Positions 1 to 8,903 of a stretch of DNA of 64,000 nucleotides are shown piece by piece. The notes beneath the pieces were generated by a model. That model saw nothing but the letters and a program-made list of their open reading frames with translations. It did no database searches and was not told the DNA's origin. Location of the stretch: assembly GCF_012927085.1 (NCBI RefSeq), contig NZ_JABBFX010000001.1, positions 1,550,001-1,614,000 of the forward strand, read 5' to 3'. Every line of letters starts with the position of its first letter. The stretch's first letter is position 1. This DNA is from Ramlibacter agri. Its GTDB lineage: Bacteria; Pseudomonadota; Gammaproteobacteria; Burkholderiales; Burkholderiaceae_C. The translations under genes were made by a program, and so were the position numbers.

Positions 1-2
1 AT

Positions 3-38
3 TTCCGCGAAATCTACGAGAAGGCCTCGGGCCGCTGA
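3..38 (+). CDS. C-terminal tail of an unidentified upstream gene (partial)
   Basis: An open frame enters from the left edge and ends in TGA at 36-38, giving the last eleven residues FREIYEKASGR. It stops 11 bases before the dioxygenase start at 50, so the two are probably cotranscribed. The tail is too short to assign a family. Confidence 0.5.
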   Translation, partial: FREIYEKASGR

Positions 39-49
39 AGGAACAAGCC

Positions 50-859
50 ATGAGCATCCGCATCGAGCGCGTCACGCCCGCCGTGGGCGCGGAGATCCGC
101 GGCGTCGACCTGGCGGCGCCGCTGGACGACGCCACCATCGGCACCATCCGCAAGGCCATCGTCGACCACGGCGTCATCTTCTTCCGCGAGCAGGCCTTGA
201 ACTCGGAGCAGTACGAGGCTTTCGCCGCCCGCTTCGGCGAGGCCGTGCTTCCCAACAGCGGGATCATTCCCAAGCTGCAGGGCGCGCGCGTCATCGCCGA
301 AGTGCGCAAGGAGGAAGGCCGCGAGCGCAACGTCGGCGGCAGCTGGCACACCGACCAGGTGTACCGGCCTAACCCGAGCTGGGGCACCATGCTGCTGTGC
401 CGCGAGTTGCCGCCCACGGGCGGTGACACGCTATGGGCCAGCATGGGCGCCGCCTACGACACGCTGTCGGACGGCCTGAAGAAGACGCTGGATGGCCTGC
501 GCGCGGTGCACTCCAACGCCGGCGTGCAGGCGCGCATGAAGACCGGGCGCGAGCCGGAACCGGACGTGGTGCACCCGGTGGTGATCCGCCATCCCGAAAG
601 CGGCCGCAAGATCCTGTACGTGAGCCCCGGCTACACGATGCGCTTCGAGGGCTGGACCGAGTCCGAGAGCCGGCCGCTGCTCCAGTTCCTGTTCCAGCAT
701 GGCGAGCGGCCCGAGTTCGCCATGCGTTGGCGCTGGGAGCCAGGCTCGCTGGCCTTCTGGGACAACTACCAGACCTGGCACTTCGCCGTGAACGACTACG
801 CGGCCGGCGAGCGGCTGATGCATCGCATCGTCGTCAACGGCCCGCCGTTCGAACGTTGA
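50..859 (+). CDS. TauD/TfdA-family 2-oxoglutarate-dependent dioxygenase
   Basis: 269 aa, a usual length for TauD-type Fe(II)/2-oxoglutarate dioxygenases, which hydroxylate sulfonates, aryloxyacids or related small acids in the cytoplasm and couple this to 2-oxoglutarate decarboxylation. The iron-binding facial triad is visible: H100 and D102 in SWHTDQ, and H244 in QTWHFA. R255 lies 11 residues after the distal histidine, the family spacing for the 2-oxoglutarate-binding arginine. The fold starts at once with the typical AVGAEIRGVDL segment. It follows the upstream gene by 11 bases and faces the convergent hydroxyacid dehydrogenase. The substrate cannot be told from sequence; 'taurine' would be a guess. 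Confidence 0.88.
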   Translation: MSIRIERVTPAVGAEIRGVDLAAPLDDATIGTIRKAIVDHGVIFFREQALNSEQYEAFAARFGEAVLPNSGIIPKLQGARVIAEVRKEEGRERNVGGSWHTDQVYRPNPSWGTMLLCRELPPTGGDTLWASMGAAYDTLSDGLKKTLDGLRAVHSNAGVQARMKTGREPEPDVVHPVVIRHPESGRKILYVSPGYTMRFEGWTESESRPLLQFLFQHGERPEFAMRWRWEPGSLAFWDNYQTWHFAVNDYAAGERLMHRIVVNGPPFER

Positions 860-870
860 CCGCCTTGTCA

Positions 871-889
871 TTGCGGGCTTGACCCGCAA
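871..889. terminator. Stem-loop between convergent genes
   Basis: TTGCGGG (871-877) pairs perfectly with CCCGCAA (883-889) around a five-base loop. It lies in the 34-base gap between the stop codons of two convergent genes, so it can act as a bidirectional terminator. There is no T-tract. The same sequence type is a common dispersed intergenic repeat in proteobacteria, so it may also be a repeat copy. Confidence 0.55.
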
Positions 890-893
890 TCCA

Positions 894-1865
894 TCACCCC
901 GCTGCGCTCACCAGCGGCTTGCCCGCAAAGAACGCCGCCAGGTTGTCCAGCACCCGCTGCGCCATCGCCTCGCGCGTCTGCACCGTGGCGCTGGCGATGT
1001 GCGGCACCAGCACCACGTTGTCCAGCGTGAAGAGTTCGGGCGGCACGCTCGGCTCGCGCTCGAACACGTCGAGGCCGGCGCCGCCGATGCGCTTTTCCTG
1101 CAGTGCGCGCACCAGTGCCGCTTCGTCCACGACCGAGCCGCGCGCCACGTTCACCAGGAAGCCCTTGCTTCCCAGTGCATCCAGCACGGCATCGTTCACC
1201 AGGTGCTTAGTCTCCGGCCCGCCGGCAGTAATCACCACCAGGAAGTCGGCCCAGCGCGCCAGTTCCAGCAGCTGCGGCTCGTGCTGCCACGGCGCATCGG
1301 CCACGGGCCGGCGGCTGTGGTAGCGCACCTGCATGTCGAAGCCGCTCGCCCGCTTCGCGATCGTGCGGCCGATGCGGCCCAGGCCCAGGATGCCGAGCTT
1401 CGCGTTGCTGACCTGGCGGCCCAGCGGGAAGGGCGTGGACGCGGGCGTGCCCGGCGCCGCCGCCCAGCGGCCGGCGCGCACGTAGCGCTCCGCCTCGCCG
1501 ATGCGGCGCGCGATGGCCAGCAGCAGCGCGAACGCCATGTCCGCCACGCAGTCGTTCAGCACGTCGGGCGTGTAGCCCACCGGGATGCCGCGCGCCTTCG
1601 CCGCGGCCAGATCGAGCTTGTCCAGGCCGACGCCGAAGCTGGAGATGACGCGCAGCTTGGGCAGCGCGCCGATCATCGCGCCATCGGCGCCATGTGCAGC
1701 CGACGTGACCAACGCTTCGTAGCGCGCACCGTGCGCGGCCAGCCAGGCCTGGCGCTCCGCGCCGGGCGGCGGCAGCTTGTCGACGTCGTAGGTCTCGGCG
1801 AGCGCGCGTTCCAGCGCGGGGACGAGGGCGAGGGCTTGCAGGAGCTTGGGCTTGTTCTGGGACAT
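894..1865 (-). CDS. D-2-hydroxyacid dehydrogenase (GhrB / hydroxypyruvate reductase-like)
   Basis: 323 aa NAD(P)-dependent oxidoreductase that interconverts a 2-oxoacid and a D-2-hydroxyacid, typically glyoxylate or hydroxypyruvate. The Rossmann signature GLGRIG is at residues 161-166. The catalytic triad is complete: R242 in VARGSVVDE, E271 in FEREPSVP and H289 in LVPHIAS. The start codon shares one base with the stop of the upstream Bug receptor gene (TGATG), so the two are translationally coupled and the receptor may bring in the substrate or a relative. Hydroxyphenylpyruvate reductase is an alternative specificity. Confidence 0.85.
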   Translation of the reverse strand: MSQNKPKLLQALALVPALERALAETYDVDKLPPPGAERQAWLAAHGARYEALVTSAAHGADGAMIGALPKLRVISSFGVGLDKLDLAAAKARGIPVGYTPDVLNDCVADMAFALLLAIARRIGEAERYVRAGRWAAAPGTPASTPFPLGRQVSNAKLGILGLGRIGRTIAKRASGFDMQVRYHSRRPVADAPWQHEPQLLELARWADFLVVITAGGPETKHLVNDAVLDALGSKGFLVNVARGSVVDEAALVRALQEKRIGGAGLDVFEREPSVPPELFTLDNVVLVPHIASATVQTREAMAQRVLDNLAAFFAGKPLVSAAG

Positions 1866-2830
1866 CAGTTCACGGTGATCTTGTGTTCGCGGATGATCTG
1901 CGCATAGCGCTTGCGGTCATTGTCGATCAAGCTGGTGAACTGCGCCGGCGTGGTGCCGCCCGGGACGGCGCCCAGGCCCACCAGCTTGTCCCTGACCTCT
2001 TCGCGCGAGATGGTCTCGCGCGTGTCGGCCGCGATCTTGTCGACGATCTCCCTGGGCGTGCCGGCCGGCGCCAGCAGGCCGATCCAGGAGATGCTGTTGA
2101 AGCCGGGCAGGCCGCTCTCGGCCAAGGTCGGCACGTCGGGCAGGGCACTCACGCGCTTGTCGCTGGTGACGGCCAGCGCGCGCAGCTTGCCTTGCTTGAT
2201 GTGGCCGCTGGCTTCCAGCACCGTCATGAAGGACAACTGCACGTGGCCACCCAGCAGGTCGGCGATGGCGGGGCCGCCGCCGCGATAGGGCACGTGCAGG
2301 ATGTAGGCGCCGGTGGCGTCCTTGAACATCTCCGCCGCCAGGTGCGGGCCGCCGCCGGCGCCGCTGCTGCTGTAGCTCAGCTTGCCGGGCTGCGCCTTGG
2401 CCAGCGCCACGAATTCCTTGACCGTCTTCGCCGGCACCGAAGGATTCACCATCATCGCCAGCGGCAGTTCGGCCACCAGCGTGATCGGCGCGAAGGCTTT
2501 GTCCGGGTCGTAGTTCATCTTCGGATACAGCGCGGGGTTGATCGCCTGCGTGCCGATGTTGCCCATGAGGATGGTGTAGCCGTCCGGCCTGGCCTTGGCG
2601 ACGAAGTCGGCGCCGATCTGGCCGGCCGCGCCGCCGCGGTTGTCCACCAGCACGGTCTGGCCCCACTTGCGCGAGAGCTGCTCGGCGAGGATGCGCGCAC
2701 CGGTGTCGGTGCCGCCGCCGGGCGGGAAGGGCACGACCAGCGTGACCGGATGGCTGGGCCAGCTGCCCTGTGCCAGCGCGCCGAGCGCGGTGAATGCCAG
2801 CACGGTGAGGGCGGCGATCTTCGACTTCAT
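1865..2830 (-). CDS. Bug-type tripartite tricarboxylate receptor (TctC family)
   Basis: 321 aa periplasmic solute-binding protein. The start at 2830 gives a signal peptide (MKSKIAALTVLAFTALGALA) and has AGGAG placed just upstream; the open frame runs further upstream but without coding character. The family pattern [16 protein letters not shown], then GGAAGQIGADFVAKA and VPYRGGGPAIADLLGG, is intact. No TctA or TctB membrane partner lies nearby, as is usual for the expanded Bug families of Burkholderiales. It is first in a two-gene operon with the hydroxyacid dehydrogenase and is transcribed away from a LysR gene. The ligand is unknown; a carboxylic acid is likely. Confidence 0.88.
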   Translation of the reverse strand: MKSKIAALTVLAFTALGALAQGSWPSHPVTLVVPFPPGGGTDTGARILAEQLSRKWGQTVLVDNRGGAAGQIGADFVAKARPDGYTILMGNIGTQAINPALYPKMNYDPDKAFAPITLVAELPLAMMVNPSVPAKTVKEFVALAKAQPGKLSYSSSGAGGGPHLAAEMFKDATGAYILHVPYRGGGPAIADLLGGHVQLSFMTVLEASGHIKQGKLRALAVTSDKRVSALPDVPTLAESGLPGFNSISWIGLLAPAGTPREIVDKIAADTRETISREEVRDKLVGLGAVPGGTTPAQFTSLIDNDRKRYAQIIREHKITVN

Positions 2831-2894
2831 GCCTTTTGTCTCCTGGGGTCTGCCGAAAAAAGGATAGTCGGGTGATCGAGACAAGTCCAAGCCG

Positions 2895-2929
2895 ATTCGT
2901 GGATCGATCCATACAATCCGTGCATCGAT
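2895..2929. promoter_or_regulatory. Direct-repeat operator overlapping the lysR start codon
   Basis: Two 14-base copies, 2895-2908 and 2916-2929, match at 12 of 14 positions and are offset by exactly 21 bases, two turns of the helix. The first copy contains part of the perfect 12-bp palindrome TGGATCGATCCA (2900-2911). The second copy covers the ATG of the LysR gene. The site lies in the 97-bp divergent region shared with the receptor operon, as expected for an autoregulating LysR protein. Confidence 0.5.
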
Positions 2930-3812
2930 GCTGGACCTGGCCCAACTGCGCTGCTTCGTCGCCGTCGCCGAGGAACTGCACTTCGGCCGCGCCGCCGTGC
3001 GCCTGCACATGACGCAGCCGCCGCTGTCGCGGCAGATCCAGCTGCTGGAACACGCGGTGGGCGTGCAGCTGCTGGAACGCACCAGCCGCAGCGTGAAGCT
3101 CACCGCCGCCGGCGCCGTCCTGTACAAGGACGCCGCCACGCTGCTGCGGCTGGCGCAGCAGGCCGCGCGGGCGGCGGAGCGCACCGGCAAGGGCGAAGCC
3201 GGCCGCGTGGTGGTGGGCTACACCGCGGTGTCAGGCTACAAGCTGATCCCCGCGCTGCTGGCCGAGGCGGGGCGGCGCTTCCCCGAAATCGAGATCGAGT
3301 TGATGGAGGCCGTGTCCACCGAGCAGCTGAAGGCGCTGGAGGAGGAGACGATCGACCTCGCCTTCGCGCGGCCGCTGCACACGGCCGGCGCCTTCCGCTA
3401 CCACCGCGTCGCGCGCGAGCCGATGATGCTGGCGCTGCCAGCCAGGCATCCACTGGCGCGCAAGGCCAAGCCGCGGCTGGCGGACCTGGCGGGCCAGCCG
3501 CTGGTGATGTACTCGGAAAAGGAAGGCAAGTACTTCCACGACAAGATCGCCGCGCTGTTCACCGCCAGCGCGGCGCAGCCGCAGTACCTGCACCACATCG
3601 GCCAGACGCACACGATCATGGCGCTGGTGGCCGCGGGCCTGGGCCTGGCGATCGTGCCCGCATCGGCGCAGCAGTTGCGCTTCGAGCACGTGGTGTTCCG
3701 GCCGCTGTGGCGTGCCGACGTGGTGGCCGAGATCTACCTCGCGTGGCGGCCGGACGCGGCGAACCCCGCCGCGCACACCATCCGCGAGTTCATCCTTCAG
3801 ACTCAGAGGTAG
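2928..3812 (+). CDS. LysR-family transcriptional regulator
   Basis: 294 aa, normal family length. The N-terminal winged helix-turn-helix is clear (LAQLRCFVAVAEELHFGRAA then QPPLSRQIQLLE), followed by a two-lobe effector-binding domain from about residue 90. It is divergent from the Bug receptor and hydroxyacid dehydrogenase operon, which is therefore its likely target; the effector is probably the same acid or a breakdown product. A two-copy repeat runs into its own start codon, suggesting negative autoregulation. Its last 10 bases overlap the end of the convergent DUF3297 gene. Confidence 0.88.
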   Translation: MLDLAQLRCFVAVAEELHFGRAAVRLHMTQPPLSRQIQLLEHAVGVQLLERTSRSVKLTAAGAVLYKDAATLLRLAQQAARAAERTGKGEAGRVVVGYTAVSGYKLIPALLAEAGRRFPEIEIELMEAVSTEQLKALEEETIDLAFARPLHTAGAFRYHRVAREPMMLALPARHPLARKAKPRLADLAGQPLVMYSEKEGKYFHDKIAALFTASAAQPQYLHHIGQTHTIMALVAAGLGLAIVPASAQQLRFEHVVFRPLWRADVVAEIYLAWRPDAANPAAHTIREFILQTQR

Positions 3813-4060
3813 AAGGCTTCGACCTTGCCCTTGAGCTTGATCATCAGGGGCTTGCCCTTGCGGTCCAGCGTCTTGCCGGCGGGCACCTTGACCCAGCCTT
3901 CGCTGATGCAGTACTCCTCCACGTCGTGGCGTTCCTTGTCGTTGAAGCGGATGCCGACTTCGTGCTCGAACACGGCGGCCACGTGGTGCGGGCTTCTCGG
4001 GTCGACCGACAGGTGGTCGGGCAGGGGCGGGCGGTTGCTGCTGCTGGTTTCTTCTTCCAT
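3803..4060 (-). CDS. DUF3297 family small protein
   Basis: 85 aa starting MEEETSSSNRPPLPDHLSVD. It matches my recollection of the DUF3297 family: a short acidic leader, the DPRSPHH segment, then EVGIRFNDKERHDVEEYCISEGW and a lysine-rich C-terminus. Members are small, soluble and uncharacterised. The open frame could extend upstream, but the Met at 4060 gives the family length. It overlaps the convergent lysR gene by 10 bases at the 3' ends and is divergent from the transglycosylase. No function is inferred. Confidence 0.72.
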   Translation of the reverse strand: MEEETSSSNRPPLPDHLSVDPRSPHHVAAVFEHEVGIRFNDKERHDVEEYCISEGWVKVPAGKTLDRKGKPLMIKLKGKVEAFYL

Positions 4061-4111
4061 GCCCCGATTGTCGCGCCTCCGGCTGAGCCCCACGCATCCG
4101 GCGCCCAACCC

Positions 4112-4117
4112 TATACT
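4112..4117 (+). promoter_or_regulatory. Candidate -10 box for the transglycosylase gene
   Basis: TATACT sits about 29 bases before the GTG start at 4146, in the divergent gap after the DUF3297 start. No good TTGACA-type -35 element lies 16-18 bases upstream, so this is only a candidate. Confidence 0.3.
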
Positions 4118-4145
4118 GGTCCGCACCCTTTCCTCCCGGGGATCC

Positions 4146-5432
4146 GTGCAGCACATCCGTCTCCTCCTTCTCGTCGGGCTGCTGGCTCTGCAGGCCGACG
4201 CCCAGACCCTGGACCAGCCGCTCGGCGCCGAGCAGTTCCAGGCCTGCGTGCAGGACCTCAGCCAGGTGACCGACAGCGCGCTGCGGCCTTTGAAGCGCGA
4301 CGACTTCCTGCGCATCGCGGCCGACGCGCATTACGACGACCGCGTGCGGCAGTCGATGCAGGTCGCCGCCGGTGAACCCACTTACTGGTGGGACGAGCTC
4401 GCCGCAACCACCGATGCGCAGCGCGTGGCGGACGGCCAGCGCGTGATCGCGCAGAACGCCGACGTGCTGAATCGCATCGAGGCCCGGTTCGGCGTGCCCA
4501 AGGAAATCGTGGTCGCCATCTACGGCATCGAGACCAACTACGGCCCGGCCGGCGGCCGCATCCCGGTGCTGGATGCGGCAATGAGCCTGGCCTGCCTGCG
4601 GCCTTGCCCGCCCGACACGGGCCAGCCGGGCAAGCCCGCCACCTGCCGCTCGCGCGAGCGCGCGTTCGCGGCCGTGCGCCTGCTGCGCGACAACAAGGTG
4701 CGGCGCGACGACTTCGTCGGCTCCTGGGCTGCGGCTTTCGGCCGCACGCAGTTCGTACCCGACACGCTGGAGCAGGTGGGCGTGGACTTCGACGGCGACG
4801 GGGTCGTCGACGTCGTCGGCTCCGACGCCGATGCCTGGGCCTCGACGGCCAACCATTTGAAGACGCGCGGCGGCTGGATCGCCGGCGCGCCGGTCTGGAT
4901 CGAGGTGAGCATCCCGCCGGACCAGCAGGCCGCTTTTGCCGGCAAAGGCGATTCGATCCGGCAGCAGGACCAGATCAAGCCCTTGTCGGCCTGGGCGGCG
5001 CAGGGCTGGCGCGGCTTCGGGCCCAATGGCGAAAGCGTGCCGCTGCAGCGCGCGGGCGACCCCGAGGTCTATCCCTTCCTGCCGGTCGGCTTGCCCGGGC
5101 CGGCCTTCCTGGTCACGCGCAACTTCAACACCATCCTGCGCTACAACGGCGCCGAGCGCTACGTGATGGAGGTCTCGCTGCTGGCGCACAAGATAGCGGG
5201 CGGCCGCGACTTCTGGACGCCGTGGCCCACCGACGACCCGGGCCTGAGCCGCGCGCAGGTGAAGCAATTCCAGCAGTGGCTGGTGGACCAGGGGCACGCG
5301 GACGTGGTGCCCGACGGCGTGCAGGGCCGCAAGACCCGCGACGCCATCGCCGCCGAATTCGAGAAGCGCGGCCTGCCGCCGCAGCGGCGCGTGGGCCAGC
5401 GGACCATGGCGATGCTGATGTCGCCGCCATGA
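4146..5432 (+). CDS. mltB: Lytic murein transglycosylase B (MltB family) with peptidoglycan-binding domain
   Basis: 428 aa with a GTG start at 4146. This start is chosen because it yields a compact signal peptide (QHIRLLLLVGLLALQADAQ); the frame upstream is non-coding in character. The catalytic region has the MltB signature FGVPKEIVVAIYGIETNYG with E129 as the general acid, followed by the FGRTQF and DFDGDGVVD segments. About residues 365-428 form a C-terminal PG_binding_1 domain. The enzyme cleaves the MurNAc-GlcNAc bond with formation of 1,6-anhydroMurNAc in the periplasm. No lipobox is seen, so it is probably soluble and periplasmic. It overlaps the next gene by four bases. Confidence 0.88.
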   Translation: MQHIRLLLLVGLLALQADAQTLDQPLGAEQFQACVQDLSQVTDSALRPLKRDDFLRIAADAHYDDRVRQSMQVAAGEPTYWWDELAATTDAQRVADGQRVIAQNADVLNRIEARFGVPKEIVVAIYGIETNYGPAGGRIPVLDAAMSLACLRPCPPDTGQPGKPATCRSRERAFAAVRLLRDNKVRRDDFVGSWAAAFGRTQFVPDTLEQVGVDFDGDGVVDVVGSDADAWASTANHLKTRGGWIAGAPVWIEVSIPPDQQAAFAGKGDSIRQQDQIKPLSAWAAQGWRGFGPNGESVPLQRAGDPEVYPFLPVGLPGPAFLVTRNFNTILRYNGAERYVMEVSLLAHKIAGGRDFWTPWPTDDPGLSRAQVKQFQQWLVDQGHADVVPDGVQGRKTRDAIAAEFEKRGLPPQRRVGQRTMAMLMSPP

Positions 5433-6463
5433 GCAGCGCGGCCTCTGCGTGGGCCGTCTGCATCGGCCGCTTCCAGCTGTTGCACGACGCGCAGCTGGCG
5501 CTCGTTCGCGCAGCCCTGAAGCTGGCGCCGCGCTGCGCGGTCGTCGTCGGCTCCGCGTACCAGGCGCGCTCGCCGCGCAACCCCTTCACCTGGCAGGAGT
5601 GCGCGGACATGGTGAAGCTGGCGCTCACCGAGGACGAACGCGCGCGTGTGGAATTCATCCCGGTGCGCGATGCCTGGGACCAGGCGCGCTGGGTGGCGAA
5701 CGTGCAGGCCGCGGTGGCGCAGCGCACGGGCCAGGCGCGCATCGTCCTGGTCGGGCACCGCAAGGACGCGAGCAGCGAGTACCTGGACGATTTCCCCGGC
5801 TGGGCGCTGCACGATGTGGGCCGGCTGGGCGAGATCCACGGCAAGGCGCTGCGCGCCGCGCTCTACACGGGCGGCTCGCTGGAGGCGGCGCTGGCCGCGA
5901 TCGCTTCGCAGGTTCCGCCCAGCACGCTGGACTTTGTGCGTTCGTGGGCGCAGCTGCCCTTCTACGAGCGCCTGCGCAGCGAGTGGCAGGAGCTGGCCGA
6001 GGAGCATGACAAGTGGGCCAGCGCGCCGTATCCGCCGGTGTTCGTGACGGTGGATGCCGTGGTGCGCATCGGTGACCGCGTGCTGTTGATCCGCCGCGGC
6101 CGCGCGCCGGGCAAGGGCCTGCTGGCTTTGCCGGGCGGCTTTCTGGAACAGCGCGAGACGGTGTACCAGTCCGCCGTGCGCGAGCTGGAAGAGGAGACCG
6201 GTTTTCGCCTGTTGCCGTCAGAGATGGAGCACGCGTTGAAAGCCGCGCGCGTGTTCGACCACCCGGACCGCAGCCAGCGCGGGCGCGTGATCACGCACGC
6301 GCACTACTTCGACCTGGGCGAGCGGCTGGCGCCGGAAATCGCCGGCAGCGACGACGCGGCGGAGGCGCGCTGGGTGAAGATCGCGGACCTGCCGTCCATG
6401 GAAGACCAGTTCCATGACGACCATTTCCACATCCTCGATGCGTTCCTCGGTTTGACCGATTGA
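5429..6463 (+). CDS. NadM/Nudix bifunctional-family protein (NMN adenylyltransferase-like plus Nudix hydrolase)
   Basis: 344 aa with the NadM-Nudix arrangement. Residues 1 to about 190 form a nucleotidyltransferase fold and residues about 200-344 a Nudix hydrolase. The Nudix box is perfect at residues 237-259 (G-x5-E-x7-REUxEExGU, ending RELEEETGF). The ADP-ribose pyrophosphatase-like half should therefore be active. In contrast, the adenylyltransferase half reads GRFQLLHDAQ at residues 13-22 where the family has HxGH, and the C-terminal ISxTxxR-type loop is replaced by IHGKALRAAL. Both nucleotide-binding signatures are thus altered. The start overlaps the mltB stop by four bases (ATGA). Confidence 0.82.
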   Translation: MSSAASAWAVCIGRFQLLHDAQLALVRAALKLAPRCAVVVGSAYQARSPRNPFTWQECADMVKLALTEDERARVEFIPVRDAWDQARWVANVQAAVAQRTGQARIVLVGHRKDASSEYLDDFPGWALHDVGRLGEIHGKALRAALYTGGSLEAALAAIASQVPPSTLDFVRSWAQLPFYERLRSEWQELAEEHDKWASAPYPPVFVTVDAVVRIGDRVLLIRRGRAPGKGLLALPGGFLEQRETVYQSAVRELEEETGFRLLPSEMEHALKAARVFDHPDRSQRGRVITHAHYFDLGERLAPEIAGSDDAAEARWVKIADLPSMEDQFHDDHFHILDAFLGLTD

Positions 6464-7261
6464 TCAACGGTGCCCGGTGACGAAATCGTTGCCGGCCCGA
6501 TCCTGGCCTCGCAGCAGCCACAAGGGCCGCTGCCCGAAATTCACCGGCACGCCGGTCATGCCGTCGTGCGGCCGGATGCCGCGGTCGAACAGCGAGGTCG
6601 CGGGCATGTAGCGCAGCGCCACGCCCGTGCGCCGCTGCGTCGAGGTGTTCGGCCGCGCGCCGTGGATCATGTAGACGTCGTGCAGCGACATTTCGCCTGC
6701 TCGCAGCTCCACGTCCACCGCGCTCGCCTCGTCGAAGCTGCCAGCGGCCATGCGCTGGTTCAGCGTCAGGTCGTTGCGGTCTTCGTGCAGGTGCTCGTGC
6801 AGCACATGGCCGCGGTGCGAGCCCGGGATCACGCGCAGGCAGCCGTTGGCCGTGGTCGAAGGCTCCAGTGCCACCCACGCGGTGCAATTCGCCAGCGGCC
6901 GGATCGGCCAGTAGTGGCCGTCCTGGTGCCACGGCGTTTCGAAGCCTTCCACCGGCGGCTTGCAGAACACGTGGCAGCCCCAGAGGATGACGTCTTCGCC
7001 GACCACGCCGGAGACCAGTTCCACGATCTCCGGATCGCGCGCGAGCTCGAGGAAGGACGACACCCCGCGCACGCCCTCGCCGTTGTCGCCCTCGACGTGG
7101 GCCGAGACGAGCTTCTCGGGCCGCACGCCGGGGTTGCGGCGGATCAGCTCGTCGAGCGCCTCGCGCATCGCGTCCACCTGCGGCTGCGGCAGGCGGAAGG
7201 ACGGCTTGACCCAGCCCTCCTGTTCGTAACGTTCGATCTCGTTCGCGGACAGGCGGGCCAT
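6464..7261 (-). CDS. Phytanoyl-CoA dioxygenase (PhyH) family protein
   Basis: 265 aa Fe(II)/2-oxoglutarate dioxygenase of the PhyH family. The metal triad is H112 and D114 (PWHQDGHYW) and H200 (YMIHGARPN); arginines at 210-211 are placed to bind 2-oxoglutarate. A GAGGAG ribosome site precedes the start. Bacterial members hydroxylate diverse small molecules, and the phytanoyl-CoA name should not be read as substrate. It lies 16 bases downstream of the garD-like gene, in the same direction, so it is probably part of that operon; a role in sugar-acid use is only suggested by position. Confidence 0.82.
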   Translation of the reverse strand: MARLSANEIERYEQEGWVKPSFRLPQPQVDAMREALDELIRRNPGVRPEKLVSAHVEGDNGEGVRGVSSFLELARDPEIVELVSGVVGEDVILWGCHVFCKPPVEGFETPWHQDGHYWPIRPLANCTAWVALEPSTTANGCLRVIPGSHRGHVLHEHLHEDRNDLTLNQRMAAGSFDEASAVDVELRAGEMSLHDVYMIHGARPNTSTQRRTGVALRYMPATSLFDRGIRPHDGMTGVPVNFGQRPLWLLRGQDRAGNDFVTGHR

Positions 7262-7277
7262 GCAGTCTCCTCAGGGT

Positions 7278-8867
7278 TCAGGTCACCGGCGCCGGGTTGA
7301 ACAGCACCAGCTGGTTGTGCAGCTTCCACTGCTCCGCCCAGGTCTTCTTGCGGCCGCTCGCCACGTCGAGCATCAGGCGGAACAGCTCCCAGCCTACCTC
7401 CTCGATGCTTTTCTGGCCATCGGCAATGGTCCCGGCATTCACGTCCATCAGGTCGTGCCAGCGCCGCGCCAGGTCGCTGCGCGTGGCCACCTTGATCACC
7501 GGCACTTCGGCCAGGCCGTAAGGCGTGCCGCGGCCGGTGGTGAACACGTGCAGGTTCATGCCGGCGGCCAATTGCAGGGTGCCGCAGATGAAGTCGCTGG
7601 CGGGCGTGGCGGCGTAGACCAGGCCGCGCTGCTTCAGCTTGTCGCCAGGCGCCAGCACGCCGGCAATCGGCGCCGAGCCGGACTTGACGATGGAGCCCAT
7701 CGCCTTCTCGACGATGTTGGACAGGCCGCCCTTCTTGTTGCCGGGCGAGGTGTTGGCGCTGCGGTCGACGCTGCCGCGCTGCAGGTAGGCGTCGTACCAG
7801 GCCATCTCGCGCACGATGGCCTGCGCCACCTCGGGCGTCGTCGCCCGCGCGGTGAGCTGCGCCACGCCGTCGCGCACTTCGGTGGTCTCGGAGAACATCA
7901 CCGTCGCGCCCGCGCGCACCAGCAGGTCGCTGCAGAAGCCCACCGCAGGATTGGCCGTGACACCGGAGAAGGCGTCGCTGCCGCCGCACTGCACGCCCAC
8001 CACCAGCTCGCTGGCGGGCACCGTCTCGCGGCGGCGCGCGTTCAGGCGCTCCAGGTGTTCCTCGGCCTGGCGCATGATGGCTTCGACCATCGACATGAAG
8101 CCGACGTGCTCGTCGTCCTGCAGGCACACGACGTCCAGCGCGGTGTCGGCGCTGGTACCGACGTCGGCGACGTTGCGCTCGTCCACCAGCGGGATCGTGC
8201 CCGGGGGCAGCAGGCGCTCCGGCTGCAGCTTCTCGCAGCCCAGGCTGACCAGCATCACCTCGCCGCCGAAGTTGGGGTTGAGGCTGATGTTGCGCAGCGT
8301 GCGGATCGGGATGACCGCGTCGGGCGCGTCGATGGCCACGCCGCAGCCGTAACCGTGCTCCAGCGCCACCACGTCGTCGACGTTGGGGTACTTGGGCAGC
8401 AGCTGCGACTTGATGCGCTCGATGGCGAAGCGGGTGACGCCGGCCACGCATTGCACGGTCTGGGTGATGGCCAGGATGTTGCGCGTACCGACCGAGCCGT
8501 CGAGGTTGCGGTAGCCCTCGAAGGTGTAGCCCTCCAGCGCCTCGCCGGGCGCGCTGCCGCGCGTGGCCATGGGCAGGTCGTCCAGGGTGCGGGCGTCGGG
8601 CATGCGCAGCAGGCGCTCGTGCACCCAGCTGCCGGCGGGGATGTCCTTCAGCGCGTAGCCGATGGGGACGTCGTAGCGGCGCACCGCCTGGCCTTCGGGG
8701 ATGTCCACCAGCGCCACCTTGTGGCCTTGCGGCACGGCGTCGCGCAGCGCCAGGCCGTTGGACAGGGTGGCGCCGGCCGGCAAGCCGCCGTTGTTCGCCA
8801 CGATGGCAACGTTGTCAGCGGGGTGCATCAGGATGTGCAGGGGAGGTCGGCTGTCGGTCGGGGTCAT
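7278..8867 (-). CDS. garD: Galactarate dehydratase (GarD; UxaA/GarD family)
   Basis: 529 aa starting [13 protein letters not shown], close to the usual length for galactarate dehydratase. An N-terminal SAF-type domain (about 1-110) is followed by the catalytic UxaA region with [34 protein letters not shown] and [15 protein letters not shown], the latter cysteines and histidine being metal-site candidates. The reaction is meso-galactarate to 5-keto-4-deoxy-glucarate, an iron-dependent step. Altronate dehydratase is the near alternative; the strong GarD-like wording of the core favours galactarate. It is divergent from a FadR-type regulator and next to a TRAP transporter. The start at 8867 is chosen because upstream codons run into the promoter region. 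Confidence 0.85.
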   Translation of the reverse strand: MTPTDSRPPLHILMHPADNVAIVANNGGLPAGATLSNGLALRDAVPQGHKVALVDIPEGQAVRRYDVPIGYALKDIPAGSWVHERLLRMPDARTLDDLPMATRGSAPGEALEGYTFEGYRNLDGSVGTRNILAITQTVQCVAGVTRFAIERIKSQLLPKYPNVDDVVALEHGYGCGVAIDAPDAVIPIRTLRNISLNPNFGGEVMLVSLGCEKLQPERLLPPGTIPLVDERNVADVGTSADTALDVVCLQDDEHVGFMSMVEAIMRQAEEHLERLNARRRETVPASELVVGVQCGGSDAFSGVTANPAVGFCSDLLVRAGATVMFSETTEVRDGVAQLTARATTPEVAQAIVREMAWYDAYLQRGSVDRSANTSPGNKKGGLSNIVEKAMGSIVKSGSAPIAGVLAPGDKLKQRGLVYAATPASDFICGTLQLAAGMNLHVFTTGRGTPYGLAEVPVIKVATRSDLARRWHDLMDVNAGTIADGQKSIEEVGWELFRLMLDVASGRKKTWAEQWKLHNQLVLFNPAPVT

Positions 8868-8903
8868 GGCAGGGGCGCGCCCGCGCGGGGCGGCGGGGCC
8901 GGA

